A stretch of DNA of 64,000 nucleotides from Rothia sp. SD9660Na (GTDB lineage: Bacteria; Actinomycetota; Actinomycetes; Actinomycetales; Micrococcaceae), in assembly GCF_030064065.1 (NCBI RefSeq), contig NZ_CP125946.1, positions 1,302,001 to 1,366,000 on the forward strand, written 5' to 3'. Both the position numbers and the translations under genes were made by a program. Shown in pieces: positions 1-8,477 of this stretch. The notes under the pieces are model-generated. The model ran no database searches and was not told where the DNA came from. It worked only from the letters and a program-made list of their open reading frames with translations. The first letter of the stretch is position 1. Every line of letters starts with the position of its first letter.

Positions 1-1
1 C

Positions 2-97
2 CGCTGGGTCGCCCTGCACCTCATTGAAGAGTGGGGCAGGCATCTGGGCCATGCCGACCTGCTCCGAGAGAATATTGACGGAGAAACCGGCGACTAA
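2..97 (+). CDS. 3' end of a DinB-like / DUF664 family protein (partial)
   Basis: Only the last 31 codons are in the window, read in frame 2 and ending at TAA 95-97. The residues [20 protein letters not shown] followed by a short tail ending DGETGD match the C-terminal helix of DUF664/DinB-superfamily four-helix-bundle proteins, where a histidine and the HLGHAD stretch sit near the metal site. Family members are putative metal-dependent hydrolases or thiol-dependent enzymes; substrate unknown. The start lies outside the window. Confidence 0.7.
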   Translation, partial: RWVALHLIEEWGRHLGHADLLRENIDGETGD

Positions 98-133
98 GTT
101 GAAAAATAATCTGCTCAGCCATAGCCCTAACCC

Positions 134-157
134 TGTACATAATGTACATTTAGTACA
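134..157. promoter_or_regulatory. YefM-type operator: TGTACA repeats at 9-bp spacing
   Basis: TGTACA occurs at 134-139 and 143-148 and a one-mismatch copy AGTACA at 152-157, each 9 bp apart, running up to the antitoxin start codon. TGTACAT-A-ATGTACA is an inverted repeat. E. coli YefM is known to bind operators with a TGTACA core, so autoregulation by the antitoxin just downstream is a direct inference. Confidence 0.65.
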
Positions 158-411
158 TGACAACGACTACCGGAACAGCAGAATTTCGCCAGAACCTCGG
201 CCACTACTTTGACGAAGTGCAGCGAGAGCCCGTTGCTATCGAAAGCAGAGGCCGCCGCCGAGCCGTCCTTGTCTCCCCCGTCTTTTTCGATCAAGCGCTC
301 GAAGCACTTGAAGACAAACTTGATACTGCTAAAGCCCGTCAAGCTCGCCAAGCAGCAGACGAAATCCCCTTTGACCAGCTCATGGATGAGCTCGGCATCA
401 AGCTCTCATGA
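157..411 (+). CDS. Phd/YefM family antitoxin
   Basis: 84 aa, the usual size. The N-terminal half (about residues 5-55: TAEFRQNLGHYFDEVQREPV, then RGRRRAVLVSP) is the DNA-binding, dimerising Phd/YefM fold; the C-terminal third is the charged, toxin-wrapping tail. Family role: neutralises a RelE/YoeB-type RNase toxin and represses its own promoter; TGTACA operator sites precede it. Its stop overlaps a downstream ATG (ATGA, 408-411), the normal antitoxin-toxin junction, but the toxin frame is destroyed (next entry), so this appears to be an orphan antitoxin. ATG 157 has no strong Shine-Dalgarno sequence, so a slightly different start is possible. Confidence 0.85.
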   Translation: MTTTTGTAEFRQNLGHYFDEVQREPVAIESRGRRRAVLVSPVFFDQALEALEDKLDTAKARQARQAADEIPFDQLMDELGIKLS

Positions 412-484
412 CAGCTAACTACAAGGACGGCTCATCATCTTGGTTCTAACAATCGGTCACCGGCGAGAAGTCTATAAAAATAGA
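408..484 (+). pseudogene. RelE/ParE-type toxin remnant with internal deletion
   Basis: The ATG at 408 overlaps the antitoxin stop and encodes MTANYKDGSSSWF before a stop at 447-449. In another frame, from 440, the residues LVLTIGHRREVYKNR follow; GHRREVY is the classic C-terminus of RelE-superfamily toxins. About 70 middle codons are missing and the two ends are in different frames, so no toxin can be made. This is what is left after deletion of the toxin body. Confidence 0.75.
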
Positions 485-520
485 AAACAGACTCACCCAG
501 TTTGGTGCACGCTCGCTCAC

Positions 521-1783
521 CTAAGCCAGCAGCGCGTTGAACACCTCGGAGGTCGAGGGGTGGGTATAAATGCCCTCACCGACCGCAGCAGCCGGAATCT
601 TCTGGACCATGGCCAGGGCTACCGTGTTGATTAGCTCCTGGGAATCAATGCACCAGAGGGTGGCACCCAGAATCTGGTTGCTCTCCTTCTCTACCACGAA
701 CTGGGCGATACCCTCAGGCTGACCCATGATCTTGGGGCGGGGCACAATCGCCAGGTCAGCAATTTTTGACTCGCGCACCTCAACCTTGTAGTCACGCCCA
801 GCAGCCTCGGCGGTCAGACCCACGGTTGAGAGCGGCGGGTCAATAAAGGTGGTGGTAGGCAGCAGACGGCCGGTGCGGGTTCGGGTTCCATCGCCCCAGC
901 GGTGCGACAGCACAATGCGGTGGTCATCATAGGACGCGTAGGTGAACTGGGGTGCGCCGGTTACGTCCCCGACTGCGTAGATACCCTCCACGCTGGTACG
1001 GCAGTGTTCATCGACCTCGATTCCCTTCTCGGTGTACTTGACCCCGGCAGCCTCAAGGTCAAGCCCGGCAACTACAGGACGGCGTCCGGTCGCCACCAGA
1101 ATAGCCTCATCGTCAAGCTGCTCGGCGGCCTGCTCCACTGAGATACGCTGATCAACGATTGTAATGCCCTGATTCTCCAGGTGCTCGCGCACCGCCTGGG
1201 CGATGTGCCGGTCGAGGGCGGGCAGGAAGTCCCCCTCGCCCTTGTACATGGTCACCCGGCTACCGAAGCCCGAAAACATGGTGGCGAACTCAAGACCAAT
1301 CGGCCCGCCGCCAATAATGGCCAGGGACGCCGGGGTGTGCTCTAGCTGCTGAATGCTGGTGGAGTCGTGCACGCGTCCGCCCACCTCAACATCCGAGCTG
1401 GCCCCGGTGTTAATAATGATGGTCGAGGCGCTCACCTGCACCTGCTCCCCCACCTGAACAGTAGAAGAATCAAGGAACCTGGCAGCGCCGTCTAGAAGCA
1501 GCACTCCCTTGTCTTCCACCATCTTCTGGTTAGCGGCGTTCAAGCGGTCGATGAAAGTATTGCGGTCATCGCGGGCCTCAGTAAATTCCCGGTGCAGGTG
1601 GGTCTGCTCCAGCAGGAACTTAGTGGGCACACAACCAATATTGATGCAGGTACCGCCGTACATGGCCGGGTCTTGTTCCACCAGTGCTACCCTATCGCCG
1701 GCAGCAGCCCGCTTCATCGCAATGGTCTTTCCTGCCTTGCCAAAACCAATCACCAGTACATCGACGGTGAGCTGTTCCATCAT
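521..1783 (-). CDS. RclA-like pyridine nucleotide-disulfide oxidoreductase
   Basis: 420 aa FAD/NAD(P)-dependent flavoprotein of the dihydrolipoamide dehydrogenase/mercuric reductase superfamily. Visible motifs: N-terminal FAD site VLVIGFGKAGK (about 9-19), redox-active disulfide GGTCINIGCVPTK with Cys46 and Cys51, NAD site IIGGGPIGLEF near 155, second FAD motif YAVGDVTGAPQFTY near 269, and a C-terminal dimerisation domain ending with the His-containing HPSTSEV. The length and the CINIGCVPTK variant resemble E. coli RclA (YkgC), a reactive-chlorine/copper response enzyme, more than lipoamide dehydrogenase (about 460 aa). Its cytosolic substrate here is not known. The start has two tandem ATGs behind GAGGAG. 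It stands alone, with no operon partner. Confidence 0.85.
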   Translation of the reverse strand: MMEQLTVDVLVIGFGKAGKTIAMKRAAAGDRVALVEQDPAMYGGTCINIGCVPTKFLLEQTHLHREFTEARDDRNTFIDRLNAANQKMVEDKGVLLLDGAARFLDSSTVQVGEQVQVSASTIIINTGASSDVEVGGRVHDSTSIQQLEHTPASLAIIGGGPIGLEFATMFSGFGSRVTMYKGEGDFLPALDRHIAQAVREHLENQGITIVDQRISVEQAAEQLDDEAILVATGRRPVVAGLDLEAAGVKYTEKGIEVDEHCRTSVEGIYAVGDVTGAPQFTYASYDDHRIVLSHRWGDGTRTRTGRLLPTTTFIDPPLSTVGLTAEAAGRDYKVEVRESKIADLAIVPRPKIMGQPEGIAQFVVEKESNQILGATLWCIDSQELINTVALAMVQKIPAAAVGEGIYTHPSTSEVFNALLA

Positions 1784-1873
1784 GACTCCTCTGTAGTTTC
1801 TTAGGGGCTTACCCTGCCTACCTTACTCCCAGCAGGTCTCCGCCCCGGGCACCCGCCCAGCAATTTCGCGCAG

Positions 1874-1920
1874 AAAAAACTCCCGCACCAGACGCTGAAC
1901 ATCTAGGAACGGGGAGTTTT
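1874..1920 (-). terminator. Possible intrinsic terminator after the decayed gene at 1949
   Basis: AAAACTCCC near 1876-1884 pairs with GGGAGTTTT at 1912-1920. Read on the minus strand the hairpin ends in a T run. It lies just downstream of the pseudogene stop at 1949-1951. The loop is long (about 27 nt), so folding strength is uncertain. Confidence 0.5.
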
Positions 1921-1948
1921 CAGGGGATAGCTCGGTTTCAAACCTGCG

Positions 1949-2314
1949 CTATCGCACATCGCCAATCACGTCGAAGGTGGTTGCTGCACCCTTGGTTTTG
2001 GAGTTGACCATCACCGCAATGGAGTTCTTGCCCTGCTTCAGCTCAGAGGCCGGAATCTAAATGACCAGCGGGGTGGTGGCATTATCGGAGCCGCGGGCAA
2101 CGGGGCCATAAGCAAAGCCCACGCGGCAGCCCTGCTCGCTGGTGCCCAGGAAGTTGACCTGGTACATGGAGAGTACCGGCTTCATCATTTCGCCGGTTTT
2201 ACCGTCGGGGGTGTAGGTATCTGATGCGGTTGCCCCCGGTAGAGAGGGGTTACTGCTGTAGCAAGTGCGAGTTGCCCACCGGCTGATGGGCGGTGCAAGG
2301 TGTGTATATCTAGC
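1949..2314 (-). pseudogene. Decayed gene fragment with in-frame stop, family unrecognised
   Basis: An open minus-strand frame with protein-like composition ends at TAG 1949-1951 and is interrupted by TAG at 2057-2059. Readable parts include SMYQVNFLGTSEQGCRVGFA and, after the internal stop, IPASELKQGKNSIAVMVNSK and a tail TTFDVIGDVR. Apart from the stop it reads through in one frame, which suggests recent loss. The beta-strand-like pattern suggests an extracytoplasmic domain, but I do not recognise the family. No start codon or ribosome site could be placed. Confidence 0.6.
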
Positions 2315-2452
2315 TTAGGGTTTGCTTGGCTTGCTCTGCCTGCTATGGGGTGTGGTCATGGCTGAGGCTAAGAGCCACCAACCGGCCCACAAATAAAAAC
2401 CGGCCAGGATATACGCCCACGTGAAAGCCCGTACAGCACCTAAGATGAGTCT
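2315..2452 (-). pseudogene. C-terminal membrane-protein remnant, unrecognised
   Basis: A 45-codon open stretch on the minus strand, ending at TAA 2315-2317, encodes a hydrophobic helix (VRAFTWAYILAGFYLWAGWW) followed by a basic tail rich in Ser, Lys and Pro. This is a typical end of an integral membrane protein. A TGA lies immediately upstream in the same frame and no start exists, so it is probably a gene remnant adjoining the fragment at 1949-2314. Family unknown. Confidence 0.4.
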
Positions 2453-2515
2453 TCAGCGCGAAAAAGACCAAGCTGTGGAACCAGCCACACCGGCTCACCA
2501 TGACCGGTTACAACA

Positions 2516-2572
2516 AGGACGCCGCCCCGCACTCCCCTGCCCGAAGACGGGGAAGGTGCGGGGCGGCGTCCT
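2516..2572. terminator. Strong 17-bp hairpin after the suf operon
   Basis: AGGACGCCGCCCCGCAC (2516-2532) pairs perfectly with GTGCGGGGCGGCGTCCT (2556-2572), with a small inner GC hairpin in the loop. It lies 20 bp past the sufT stop on the minus strand. There is no long T run. The stem carries the GGACGCC/GGCGTCC core that is frequent throughout this window. Confidence 0.75.
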
Positions 2573-2591
2573 CACATGTTAACCGCATTGG

Positions 2592-2921
2592 TTAGATGTT
2601 GAAGCCGAGGGCGCGCATCTGGTCGCGGCCGTCCTCGGTGATGCGCTCGGGGCCCCACGGGGGCATCCAAACCCAGTTCACATGCCACTCATCAATCATG
2701 GTTTCCAGGTTCTGCTGAACCTGTTCCTCGATGACGTCCTGCAGGGGGCAGGCGGCGGTGGTCAGGGTCATGTCAAGCACGAGGGCGCCTTCGTCATTCC
2801 AGCGCATACCGTAGAGCAGGCCCAGGTCAACGATGTTGACACCCAGTTCGGGGTCAATCACGTTCATGAGAGCCTCTTCAATGGCCTCTTGGCTGGGGGC
2901 ACCAGCGGGGGCTTCTGACAT
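2592..2921 (-). CDS. sufT: SufT-like MIP18/DUF59 Fe-S assembly protein
   Basis: 109 aa from ATG 2921, chosen because AAAGG lies 7-8 nt upstream; an upstream in-frame GTG at 2930 would overlap that site. The MIP18 (DUF59) domain fills the protein: DPELGVNIVDLGLLYGM (about 23-39) and the conserved TTAACPL cysteine motif near 55-61. Family members help mature or insert Fe-S clusters in the cytosol. It is the last gene of the suf cluster, 27 bp after sufC, with a hairpin behind it. In many actinobacteria sufS and sufU lie between sufC and sufT; here they do not. Confidence 0.88.
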   Translation of the reverse strand: MSEAPAGAPSQEAIEEALMNVIDPELGVNIVDLGLLYGMRWNDEGALVLDMTLTTAACPLQDVIEEQVQQNLETMIDEWHVNWVWMPPWGPERITEDGRDQMRALGFNI

Positions 2922-2948
2922 AGCAGTCACCTTTCAGTCCAGCCGCTA

Positions 2949-3707
2949 CTACTTAGCAGCCAGGTAGCGCTCGTAGCCTTCTTCTTCAAGACGGTCAGCG
3001 AGCTCGGAGCCACCCTGGTCTACCATCTTGCCGTCCACGAAAACGTGAACGAACTGGGGCTTGATGTAGCGCAGGATGCGGGTGTAGTGGGTAATCAGCA
3101 TAACGCCCATGTCGTTAGCCTGGTGAGCGCGGTTGACGCCCTCAGAAACAACCTTGAGAGCATCGACGTCCAGGCCGGAGTCGGTCTCATCGAGAATACC
3201 GAACTTGGGCTTGAGCAGTTCCAGCTGCAGGATTTCGTGGCGCTTCTTTTCGCCGCCGGAGAAGCCTTCGTTGACGTTACGGGAGATGAAGGCGGGGTCG
3301 ATAGAGAGGTTCTCCATAGCTGCCTTGACGTCCTTGGTCCAGGTGCGCAGGGCGGGAGCTTCGCCGTCAACAGCGGTCTTGGCTGAACGCAGGAAGTTGC
3401 TCATGGTGACGCCGGGGATTTCGACGGGGTACTGCATAGCCAGGAAGAGGCCGGCGCGGGCGCGCTCGTCGACGGACATCTCGGTGACATCTTCACCGTC
3501 GAGCAGGATCTCACCGGAGTCAATCTGGTACTTGGGGTGGCCGGCGATGGTAGAGGCCAGGGTGGACTTACCGGAGCCGTTGGGGCCCATGATGGCGTGG
3601 ATTTCACCGGAGTTGATGGTGAGGTTAACGCCCTTGAGGATGGGCTTGGTGTTTTCGTCGTCCAGAATAACGGAGACGTGGAGGTCCTTGATTTCAAGGG
3701 TTGCCAT
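2949..3707 (-). CDS. sufC: Fe-S assembly ATPase SufC
   Basis: 252 aa, normal for SufC. ABC-type ATPase that works with the SufBD scaffold in the cytosol. Walker A GPNGSGKST at about 41-49, the SufC-type signature NEGFSGGEKKRHEIL near 147-161, and Walker B running into ILDETDSGLD, where the catalytic Glu and D-loop are visible. ATG 3707 follows AGGAG. Placed between sufD (30 bp upstream) and sufT. Confidence 0.97.
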   Translation of the reverse strand: MATLEIKDLHVSVILDDENTKPILKGVNLTINSGEIHAIMGPNGSGKSTLASTIAGHPKYQIDSGEILLDGEDVTEMSVDERARAGLFLAMQYPVEIPGVTMSNFLRSAKTAVDGEAPALRTWTKDVKAAMENLSIDPAFISRNVNEGFSGGEKKRHEILQLELLKPKFGILDETDSGLDVDALKVVSEGVNRAHQANDMGVMLITHYTRILRYIKPQFVHVFVDGKMVDQGGSELADRLEEEGYERYLAAK

Positions 3708-3736
3708 AGTTTGTTTCTCCTGTAAAAGGTAAAGCT

Positions 3737-4984
3737 TTAGTTGTTGGAAATCGCGAGTTCAGCTTCGAGGGCATCGGTGAGCTGTTCTTCGAGCTCGGGG
3801 ATGCGAATCTGCTGAATAATCTCGTTGAGGAAGCCGCGGACGACCAGGCGGCGGGCTTCAGCCTCGGGAATACCGCGGGCCTGCAGGTACCAGAGGTGCT
3901 GCTCGTCGAGCTGACCGGTGGTGGAGGCGTGGCCGGCGCCTTCGATGAGGCCGGTTTCGATTTCCAGGTTGGGCACGGAGTCAGCGCGGGGGCCGTCTTC
4001 GAGAATCAGGTTGCGGTTGAGCTCGTAGGTGTCGGTACCTTCTGCGTCCTTACCGATGAGCACATCGCCTACCCATACCGAGTGTGCGCCCTTGCCCTGC
4101 AGGGCACCCTTGTAGGTGACGCGGGACTTGCAGTTGGGCTCGGTGTGGGCAACAAAGAGACGGTTCTCAATGTGCTGGCCGGCATCGACAAAGTAGAGGC
4201 CGTACATCTCGGTTTCAGCGCCGGGGGCGGTGAACTTGGTGGAGGGGGTGACGCGCACCAGGTCGCCACCGAGGGAGATGTTGACGTGCTTGAACTTGGC
4301 ATCGCGACCCAGAGCAGCGTACTGGGCTGAGGCGTGAATCGCGTCGTCCTCCCACTGCTGAACGGTGATGACGGTCAGGGAGGACGAGTCACCCACCTTG
4401 AATTCAACGTTCTGGGAGAGCACGGCTGAGCCGGTGTGGCGTAGCACGACAACGGCTTTAGAGAAGGGTTTGGTCTCGATGAAGAGGTGCTGGGCTGCGG
4501 CGTCCTTGTGGGTGCCGTTGATAGCAACCTCAATCTGGCCTTCCAGTTCAGCTTCGGCGGGAACGGTAATGGCGGTTGCCTCGGAGAAGGTGCTCCAGGC
4601 GTTGGCCGCTACACGGTCCTCGGGAATACCTGCTGAGCCGATGCGGGCGTCGTCACGGGCTATGGTCTCAACCTTGACGCCGGCAGGCACGTTGACCTCT
4701 ACGGCGGGGGCAGCACCGGTGAGTTCATCGGTGTGCAGACCGCCCAGGCGCTTGAGCGGGGTGAAACGCCAGTCTTCTTCGCGGCCGGTGAGGGCAGCGA
4801 AGTCTTCAACCTTGTAGGAGGTCTTGCGTTCGGCGCGGGAGCCGTCAATCTCGACCTTGTCGGTGTTGTGCTTTGAGACGCGGATGGTGTCGTCGGTGGC
4901 CAGCTCGGTTGCGAGCTTCTCACCTTCCTGGTCCATACCGGGAATCGCGGGGTTGTTGTGACCCTGGTTTTCTGCGTTAGCCAT
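3737..4984 (-). CDS. sufD: Fe-S assembly protein SufD
   Basis: 415 aa. Right-handed beta-helix scaffold partner of SufB. The C-terminal region contains the family-typical GHASTTGQLDEQHLWYLQARG and a VVRGFLNEI stretch; the conserved His in GHAS corresponds to the residue implicated in cluster assembly at the SufB-SufD interface. The N-terminal 35 residues are hydrophilic and variable. Translation starts 3 nt after the sufB stop, which indicates coupling. SufBC2D builds Fe-S clusters from sulfide delivered by a desulfurase, which is not encoded nearby. Confidence 0.95.
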   Translation of the reverse strand: MANAENQGHNNPAIPGMDQEGEKLATELATDDTIRVSKHNTDKVEIDGSRAERKTSYKVEDFAALTGREEDWRFTPLKRLGGLHTDELTGAAPAVEVNVPAGVKVETIARDDARIGSAGIPEDRVAANAWSTFSEATAITVPAEAELEGQIEVAINGTHKDAAAQHLFIETKPFSKAVVVLRHTGSAVLSQNVEFKVGDSSSLTVITVQQWEDDAIHASAQYAALGRDAKFKHVNISLGGDLVRVTPSTKFTAPGAETEMYGLYFVDAGQHIENRLFVAHTEPNCKSRVTYKGALQGKGAHSVWVGDVLIGKDAEGTDTYELNRNLILEDGPRADSVPNLEIETGLIEGAGHASTTGQLDEQHLWYLQARGIPEAEARRLVVRGFLNEIIQQIRIPELEEQLTDALEAELAISNN

Positions 4985-4987
4985 AAT

Positions 4988-6445
4988 TTAGCCTACGGAT
5001 CCTTCCATCTGGAGTTCGATCAGGCGGTTGAGTTCAAGCGCGTATTCCATGGGCAGCTCGCGGGCGATGGGCTCCACGAAGCCGCGCACAATCATGGCCA
5101 TAGCTTCGTCTTCGGGCAGACCGCGCTGCTGCAGGTAGAAGAGCTGTTCTTCTGAAACGCGGGAGACGGTTGCCTCGTGGCCCATGGTGACGTCGTCCTC
5201 GCGGATATCTACGTAGGGGTAGGTATCTGAGCGGGAGATGGTGTCGACCAGCAGGGCGTCACAGACCACCGAGCTCTTAGCGTGGGAGGCACCCTCGCGC
5301 ACCTGGACCAGGCCGCGGTAGGCGGCACGGCCACCGTTACGAGCCACAGACTTGGACACGATGGTGGATGAGGTATTGGGGGCGATGTGGACCATCTTGG
5401 AACCGGTGTCCTGGTGCTGGCCCTCGCCTGCGAAAGCGATGGAGAGGGTCTCACCCTTGGCGTGCTCACCGACCATGTAAACAGCGGGGTACTTCTGGGT
5501 AACCTTAGAGCCGATGTTGCCGTCGATCCATTCCATGGTGGCACCCTCGTGGGCGATGGCGCGCTTGGTCACCAGGTTGTAGACGTTGTTCGACCAGTTC
5601 TGAATGGTTGTGTAGCGAACGCGGGCGTTCTTCTTGACCACGATTTCAACCACTGCTGAGTGCAGTGAGTCGGTCTTGTAGATGGGGGCGGTGCAGCCTT
5701 CGATGTAGTGAACGTAGGAGCCCTCGTCCGCGATGATGAGCGTACGCTCGAACTGACCCATGTTCTCGGTGTTAATGCGGAAGTAGGCCTGCAGGGGAAT
5801 CTCTACGTGAACTCCCGGGGGTACGTAAACGAAGGAGCCACCTGACCATACAGCGGTGTTCAGGGCGGCGAACTTGTTGTCACCGGCAGGGATGACGGAG
5901 CCGAAGTATTCTTCGAAGAATTCGGGGTGCTCCTTGAGGGCCGTGTCGGTGTCCAGGAAGATAACGCCCTGGGCTTCGAGGTCCTCGCGGATCTGGTGGT
6001 AGACAACCTCTGACTCGTACTGGGCGGCAACGCCGGCGACCAGGCGGTTACGTTCTGCTTCGGGGATGCCGAGCTTCTCGTAGGTGTTGCGGATGTCTTC
6101 GGGCAGTTCTTCCCAGGTTTCGGCCTGGCGCTCGGTGGAGCGGACGAAGTACTTGATGTTGTCGAAGTCGATGTCCGAGAGGTCTGCACCCCAGGTGGGC
6201 ATGGGCTTGCGGTCGAAGAACTTGAGGGCCTTCAGGCGAAGGTCCAGCATCCATTCGGGTTCGTTCTTCTTGGCTGAAATGTCGCGCACGACATCTTCGT
6301 CAAGACCACGCTTTGCAGCCTGGCCTGCTTCATCGGAGTCAGCCCAGCCGTACTCGTAGGTACCGATACCTTCGAGTTCGGGGTTTGCCTCCAGAATTTC
6401 TGAAATGACGGTGTTGTTGGCGGTGCGCTCAACCTGTTCAGTCAT
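4988..6445 (-). CDS. sufB: Fe-S assembly scaffold SufB
   Basis: 485 aa from ATG 6445 ([11 protein letters not shown]), preceded by GAAAGG; an upstream in-frame extension to 6475 lacks a ribosome site and was rejected. SufB signatures include [29 protein letters not shown] with its Cys, the [10 protein letters not shown] segment, and [21 protein letters not shown] near the end. It is the first scaffold gene of the operon, roughly 100 bp downstream of sufR on the same strand, so it may be co-transcribed with or repressed by SufR. Confidence 0.97.
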   Translation of the reverse strand: MTEQVERTANNTVISEILEANPELEGIGTYEYGWADSDEAGQAAKRGLDEDVVRDISAKKNEPEWMLDLRLKALKFFDRKPMPTWGADLSDIDFDNIKYFVRSTERQAETWEELPEDIRNTYEKLGIPEAERNRLVAGVAAQYESEVVYHQIREDLEAQGVIFLDTDTALKEHPEFFEEYFGSVIPAGDNKFAALNTAVWSGGSFVYVPPGVHVEIPLQAYFRINTENMGQFERTLIIADEGSYVHYIEGCTAPIYKTDSLHSAVVEIVVKKNARVRYTTIQNWSNNVYNLVTKRAIAHEGATMEWIDGNIGSKVTQKYPAVYMVGEHAKGETLSIAFAGEGQHQDTGSKMVHIAPNTSSTIVSKSVARNGGRAAYRGLVQVREGASHAKSSVVCDALLVDTISRSDTYPYVDIREDDVTMGHEATVSRVSEEQLFYLQQRGLPEDEAMAMIVRGFVEPIARELPMEYALELNRLIELQMEGSVG

Positions 6446-6544
6446 TACGGCCTTTCTTGGTGGGTTGGTTTTCACCGAGGTAAGTCGGTGAAATCTTCTT
6501 CTCAGTGGCAGGATCTGCTGGGCATGCCCTGCCGGTGGAAAGTT

Positions 6545-7303
6545 TTAGGGGGCGGTGTCGCCTGCGGTTTCTTCGGGGTTTAGCGGGGCGGACGCCGGTG
6601 GTCGGCCGAGCGGGATGTGGGTGGTGCAGACGTGGGCGCCACCTGCCATGGTGGAGAGTCTGCGCACATCGACCCCGAGAAGTTCGGAGATGATTTCGGT
6701 TTCCTGGTCGCAGAAGACGGAGAAGTCTTCGGCGAGGTCTCGCACGGGGCAGTGGCCCTGGCAGAGCTGGATGGATGCCAGCAGGTTATCGGGCAGCTTA
6801 GACCTCATGCCAACAGCCGGGGCCATCTCATTGGCGGTGGCGACAAAGCCGTCGCGGGTCATTGCTTCTGCCAGCGCTTCGGCGCGGGCTGAAACATCGT
6901 CCCCTGCCGCCTCGACGATGGGGCGGTAACGCTCTGCCATGTCGTGGGCGCGGGCCGAGGCGAACTGGCGCAGGGCGTCCTCACCGACGGCGTCCTTCAG
7001 CATGGTGAGGGCATCACGGGCGATGTCGAGGTAGTCGTTGCCTAGTTCGCTGTGCCCCTGCGGGGCGATGACGTAGCGGCGGGCAGGACGGCCTGCTCCG
7101 GCACCGTACTGGCGGTGGGAGGCAACCTCGATGAGGTTGTTCTTTTCAAGCGCGTCGAGGTGGCGGCGGACGGCTGCCGGGGTGAGGCTGAGCAGTTCAC
7201 CCAGTTTGGCCGCAGAAACAGGGCCGTGAGTGAGAACTCCCTGGAGCACGCGGTCGCGCGTGCGTTCCTCTGTTTCTGCAGGGCGGGCAGTTTTAGTGGA
7301 CAC
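6545..7303 (-). CDS. sufR: SufR-type Fe-S sensing transcriptional repressor
   Basis: 252 aa from GTG 7303, with AGAAAGG 7 nt upstream; the longer frame from 7357 has no ribosome site. An N-terminal winged helix-turn-helix (GPVSAAKLGELLSLTPAAVR, about 28-47, then RRHLDALEKNNLIE) is followed by a helical domain. A C-terminal cysteine set, CQGHCP, then Cys in FSVFCDQE and AHVCTTHIP, is the expected Fe-S ligand pattern of SufR. Known role: the holo form represses suf genes and derepression follows cluster loss. It heads the suf cluster, and a palindrome upstream is a candidate operator. Confidence 0.93.
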   Translation of the reverse strand: MSTKTARPAETEERTRDRVLQGVLTHGPVSAAKLGELLSLTPAAVRRHLDALEKNNLIEVASHRQYGAGAGRPARRYVIAPQGHSELGNDYLDIARDALTMLKDAVGEDALRQFASARAHDMAERYRPIVEAAGDDVSARAEALAEAMTRDGFVATANEMAPAVGMRSKLPDNLLASIQLCQGHCPVRDLAEDFSVFCDQETEIISELLGVDVRRLSTMAGGAHVCTTHIPLGRPPASAPLNPEETAGDTAP

Positions 7304-7356
7304 AGTTCTGCCTTTCTCTGCGGAATACACAAATAAAGTATGTCGTAATTGTGGCA

Positions 7357-7372
7357 CCTTAAGCTAGTAAGG
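7357..7372. promoter_or_regulatory. Candidate operator palindrome in the sufR/ABC divergent region
   Basis: CCTTA-N6-TAAGG is a perfect inverted repeat 53 bp upstream of the sufR start, inside the 139-bp region shared with the divergent ABC gene. A SufR site is the obvious guess, but the sequence differs from the published cyanobacterial and mycobacterial SufR sites I know of. Confidence 0.35.
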
Positions 7373-7442
7373 CCAACCTATTTAAGGCAGTACAGCGGTA
7401 GGCGTCCGCCCAGAGCCGAAACGAAAGGGCTAGAATAGACGG

Positions 7443-8477
7443 GTGACGACACACCACCTTCCCCCCAGCCTTAGCCCACGTGAGAGCGCATCTGACGCCC
7501 CCGCGTCCGCCGCTCTCATTATTGACAACCTGGTTAAGGACTTCACTCCATCCAAGGACTTCGCACGCAAGCACCCCGAAGCCCTCACCAGCGAAGGGCT
7601 CAAACGAGCGGTCGACCACCTCTCCCTCACCATTGAACCGGGCCAGGTAACGGTTCTGCTGGGAGCTAACGGGGCCGGAAAAACCACCACCCTTGCCTGC
7701 GCCCAGGGGCTACTCAAGCCCACCGGCGGTAGCATCTCCCTGCTCGGTCACACCCCCTGGGGAGCCTCCCCCGAACTGCGTGCCCGCGTGGGCATTATGC
7801 TGCAGGACGGTGGCCTACCCCCGTCCGTCCGTCCACTTCCCCTGCTGCGGCACATAGCCCGCATGTACACCAACCCCCTCGACGCTGACGCCCTAGCAGC
7901 CAGACTCGGTATCGATGCCTTTAACGGCACCACCATCCGCAGGCTCTCGGGCGGGCAGAAACAGCGCGTTGCCCTGGCTGCAGCTATCATTGGGCAGCCC
8001 GACATTCTCTTTCTCGACGAGCCCACCGCCGGGCTTGACCCCCAATCCCGCAGCGTCGTCTTCGACATCATTCGCGAACAGCGCGACGCCGGAGTCGCCG
8101 TTGTACTCACCACCCACCTGCTCGATGACGCCCAGCGCATCGCCGACTACGTCTACATGATTGAGCACGGCAAGGTAGTGCTCTCAGGCACTATGTCCCA
8201 GGTATTAGCAAGCGGGCAGGACGATACCCGCTGCCTGACCTTCACCGCCCCACCCGGCATCACATTGGATGCCATCTGGCCGCAGGTAGACTCCCCCCTC
8301 CAACTGGCGGAGAGCCCCGAGGGGCACTACCGGTTGAGCGGCCCACTCACGGCCCAGCACCTGGCCGACCTTACCACCTACTGGGCCGTCCGGGACATCA
8401 TGCCCGGCGAATTCTCCCTGGCCAACCGCACCCTAGAAGACGTCTTCCTCGAACTATCAGGCAGGGATATCCGATGA
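7443..8477 (+). CDS. ABC transporter ATP-binding protein
   Basis: 344 aa. Cytosolic ATPase of a two-gene exporter. Walker A LLGANGAGKTTTLA (about 76-89), Q-loop MLQDGG, signature RLSGGQKQRVALAAAI near 159-174, Walker B ILFLDEPTAGLDPQ, H-loop VLTTHLLDD: all catalytic motifs intact. The C-terminal 80 residues form the accessory domain seen in DrrA/CcmA-like exporters. GTG 7443 is the first good start; AAAGGG is 14 nt upstream, a long spacing. It overlaps the permease gene by 4 bp (ATGA). Pairs like this sit beside ctaA/ctaB in many actinobacteria and may export a heme- or respiration-related compound, but the substrate is unknown. Confidence 0.9.
   Translation: MTTHHLPPSLSPRESASDAPASAALIIDNLVKDFTPSKDFARKHPEALTSEGLKRAVDHLSLTIEPGQVTVLLGANGAGKTTTLACAQGLLKPTGGSISLLGHTPWGASPELRARVGIMLQDGGLPPSVRPLPLLRHIARMYTNPLDADALAARLGIDAFNGTTIRRLSGGQKQRVALAAAIIGQPDILFLDEPTAGLDPQSRSVVFDIIREQRDAGVAVVLTTHLLDDAQRIADYVYMIEHGKVVLSGTMSQVLASGQDDTRCLTFTAPPGITLDAIWPQVDSPLQLAESPEGHYRLSGPLTAQHLADLTTYWAVRDIMPGEFSLANRTLEDVFLELSGRDIR

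Noticed and set aside
440..634. 64-codon open frame after the antitoxin
   Set aside because: Only its first 15 residues look like protein (the RelE tail); the rest is antisense to the RclA-like gene, so it is part of the toxin remnant and not a gene.
7357..7372. Firm assignment of the CCTTA-N6-TAAGG palindrome to SufR
   Set aside because: Differs from the SufR sites known to me; kept only as a low-confidence operator.
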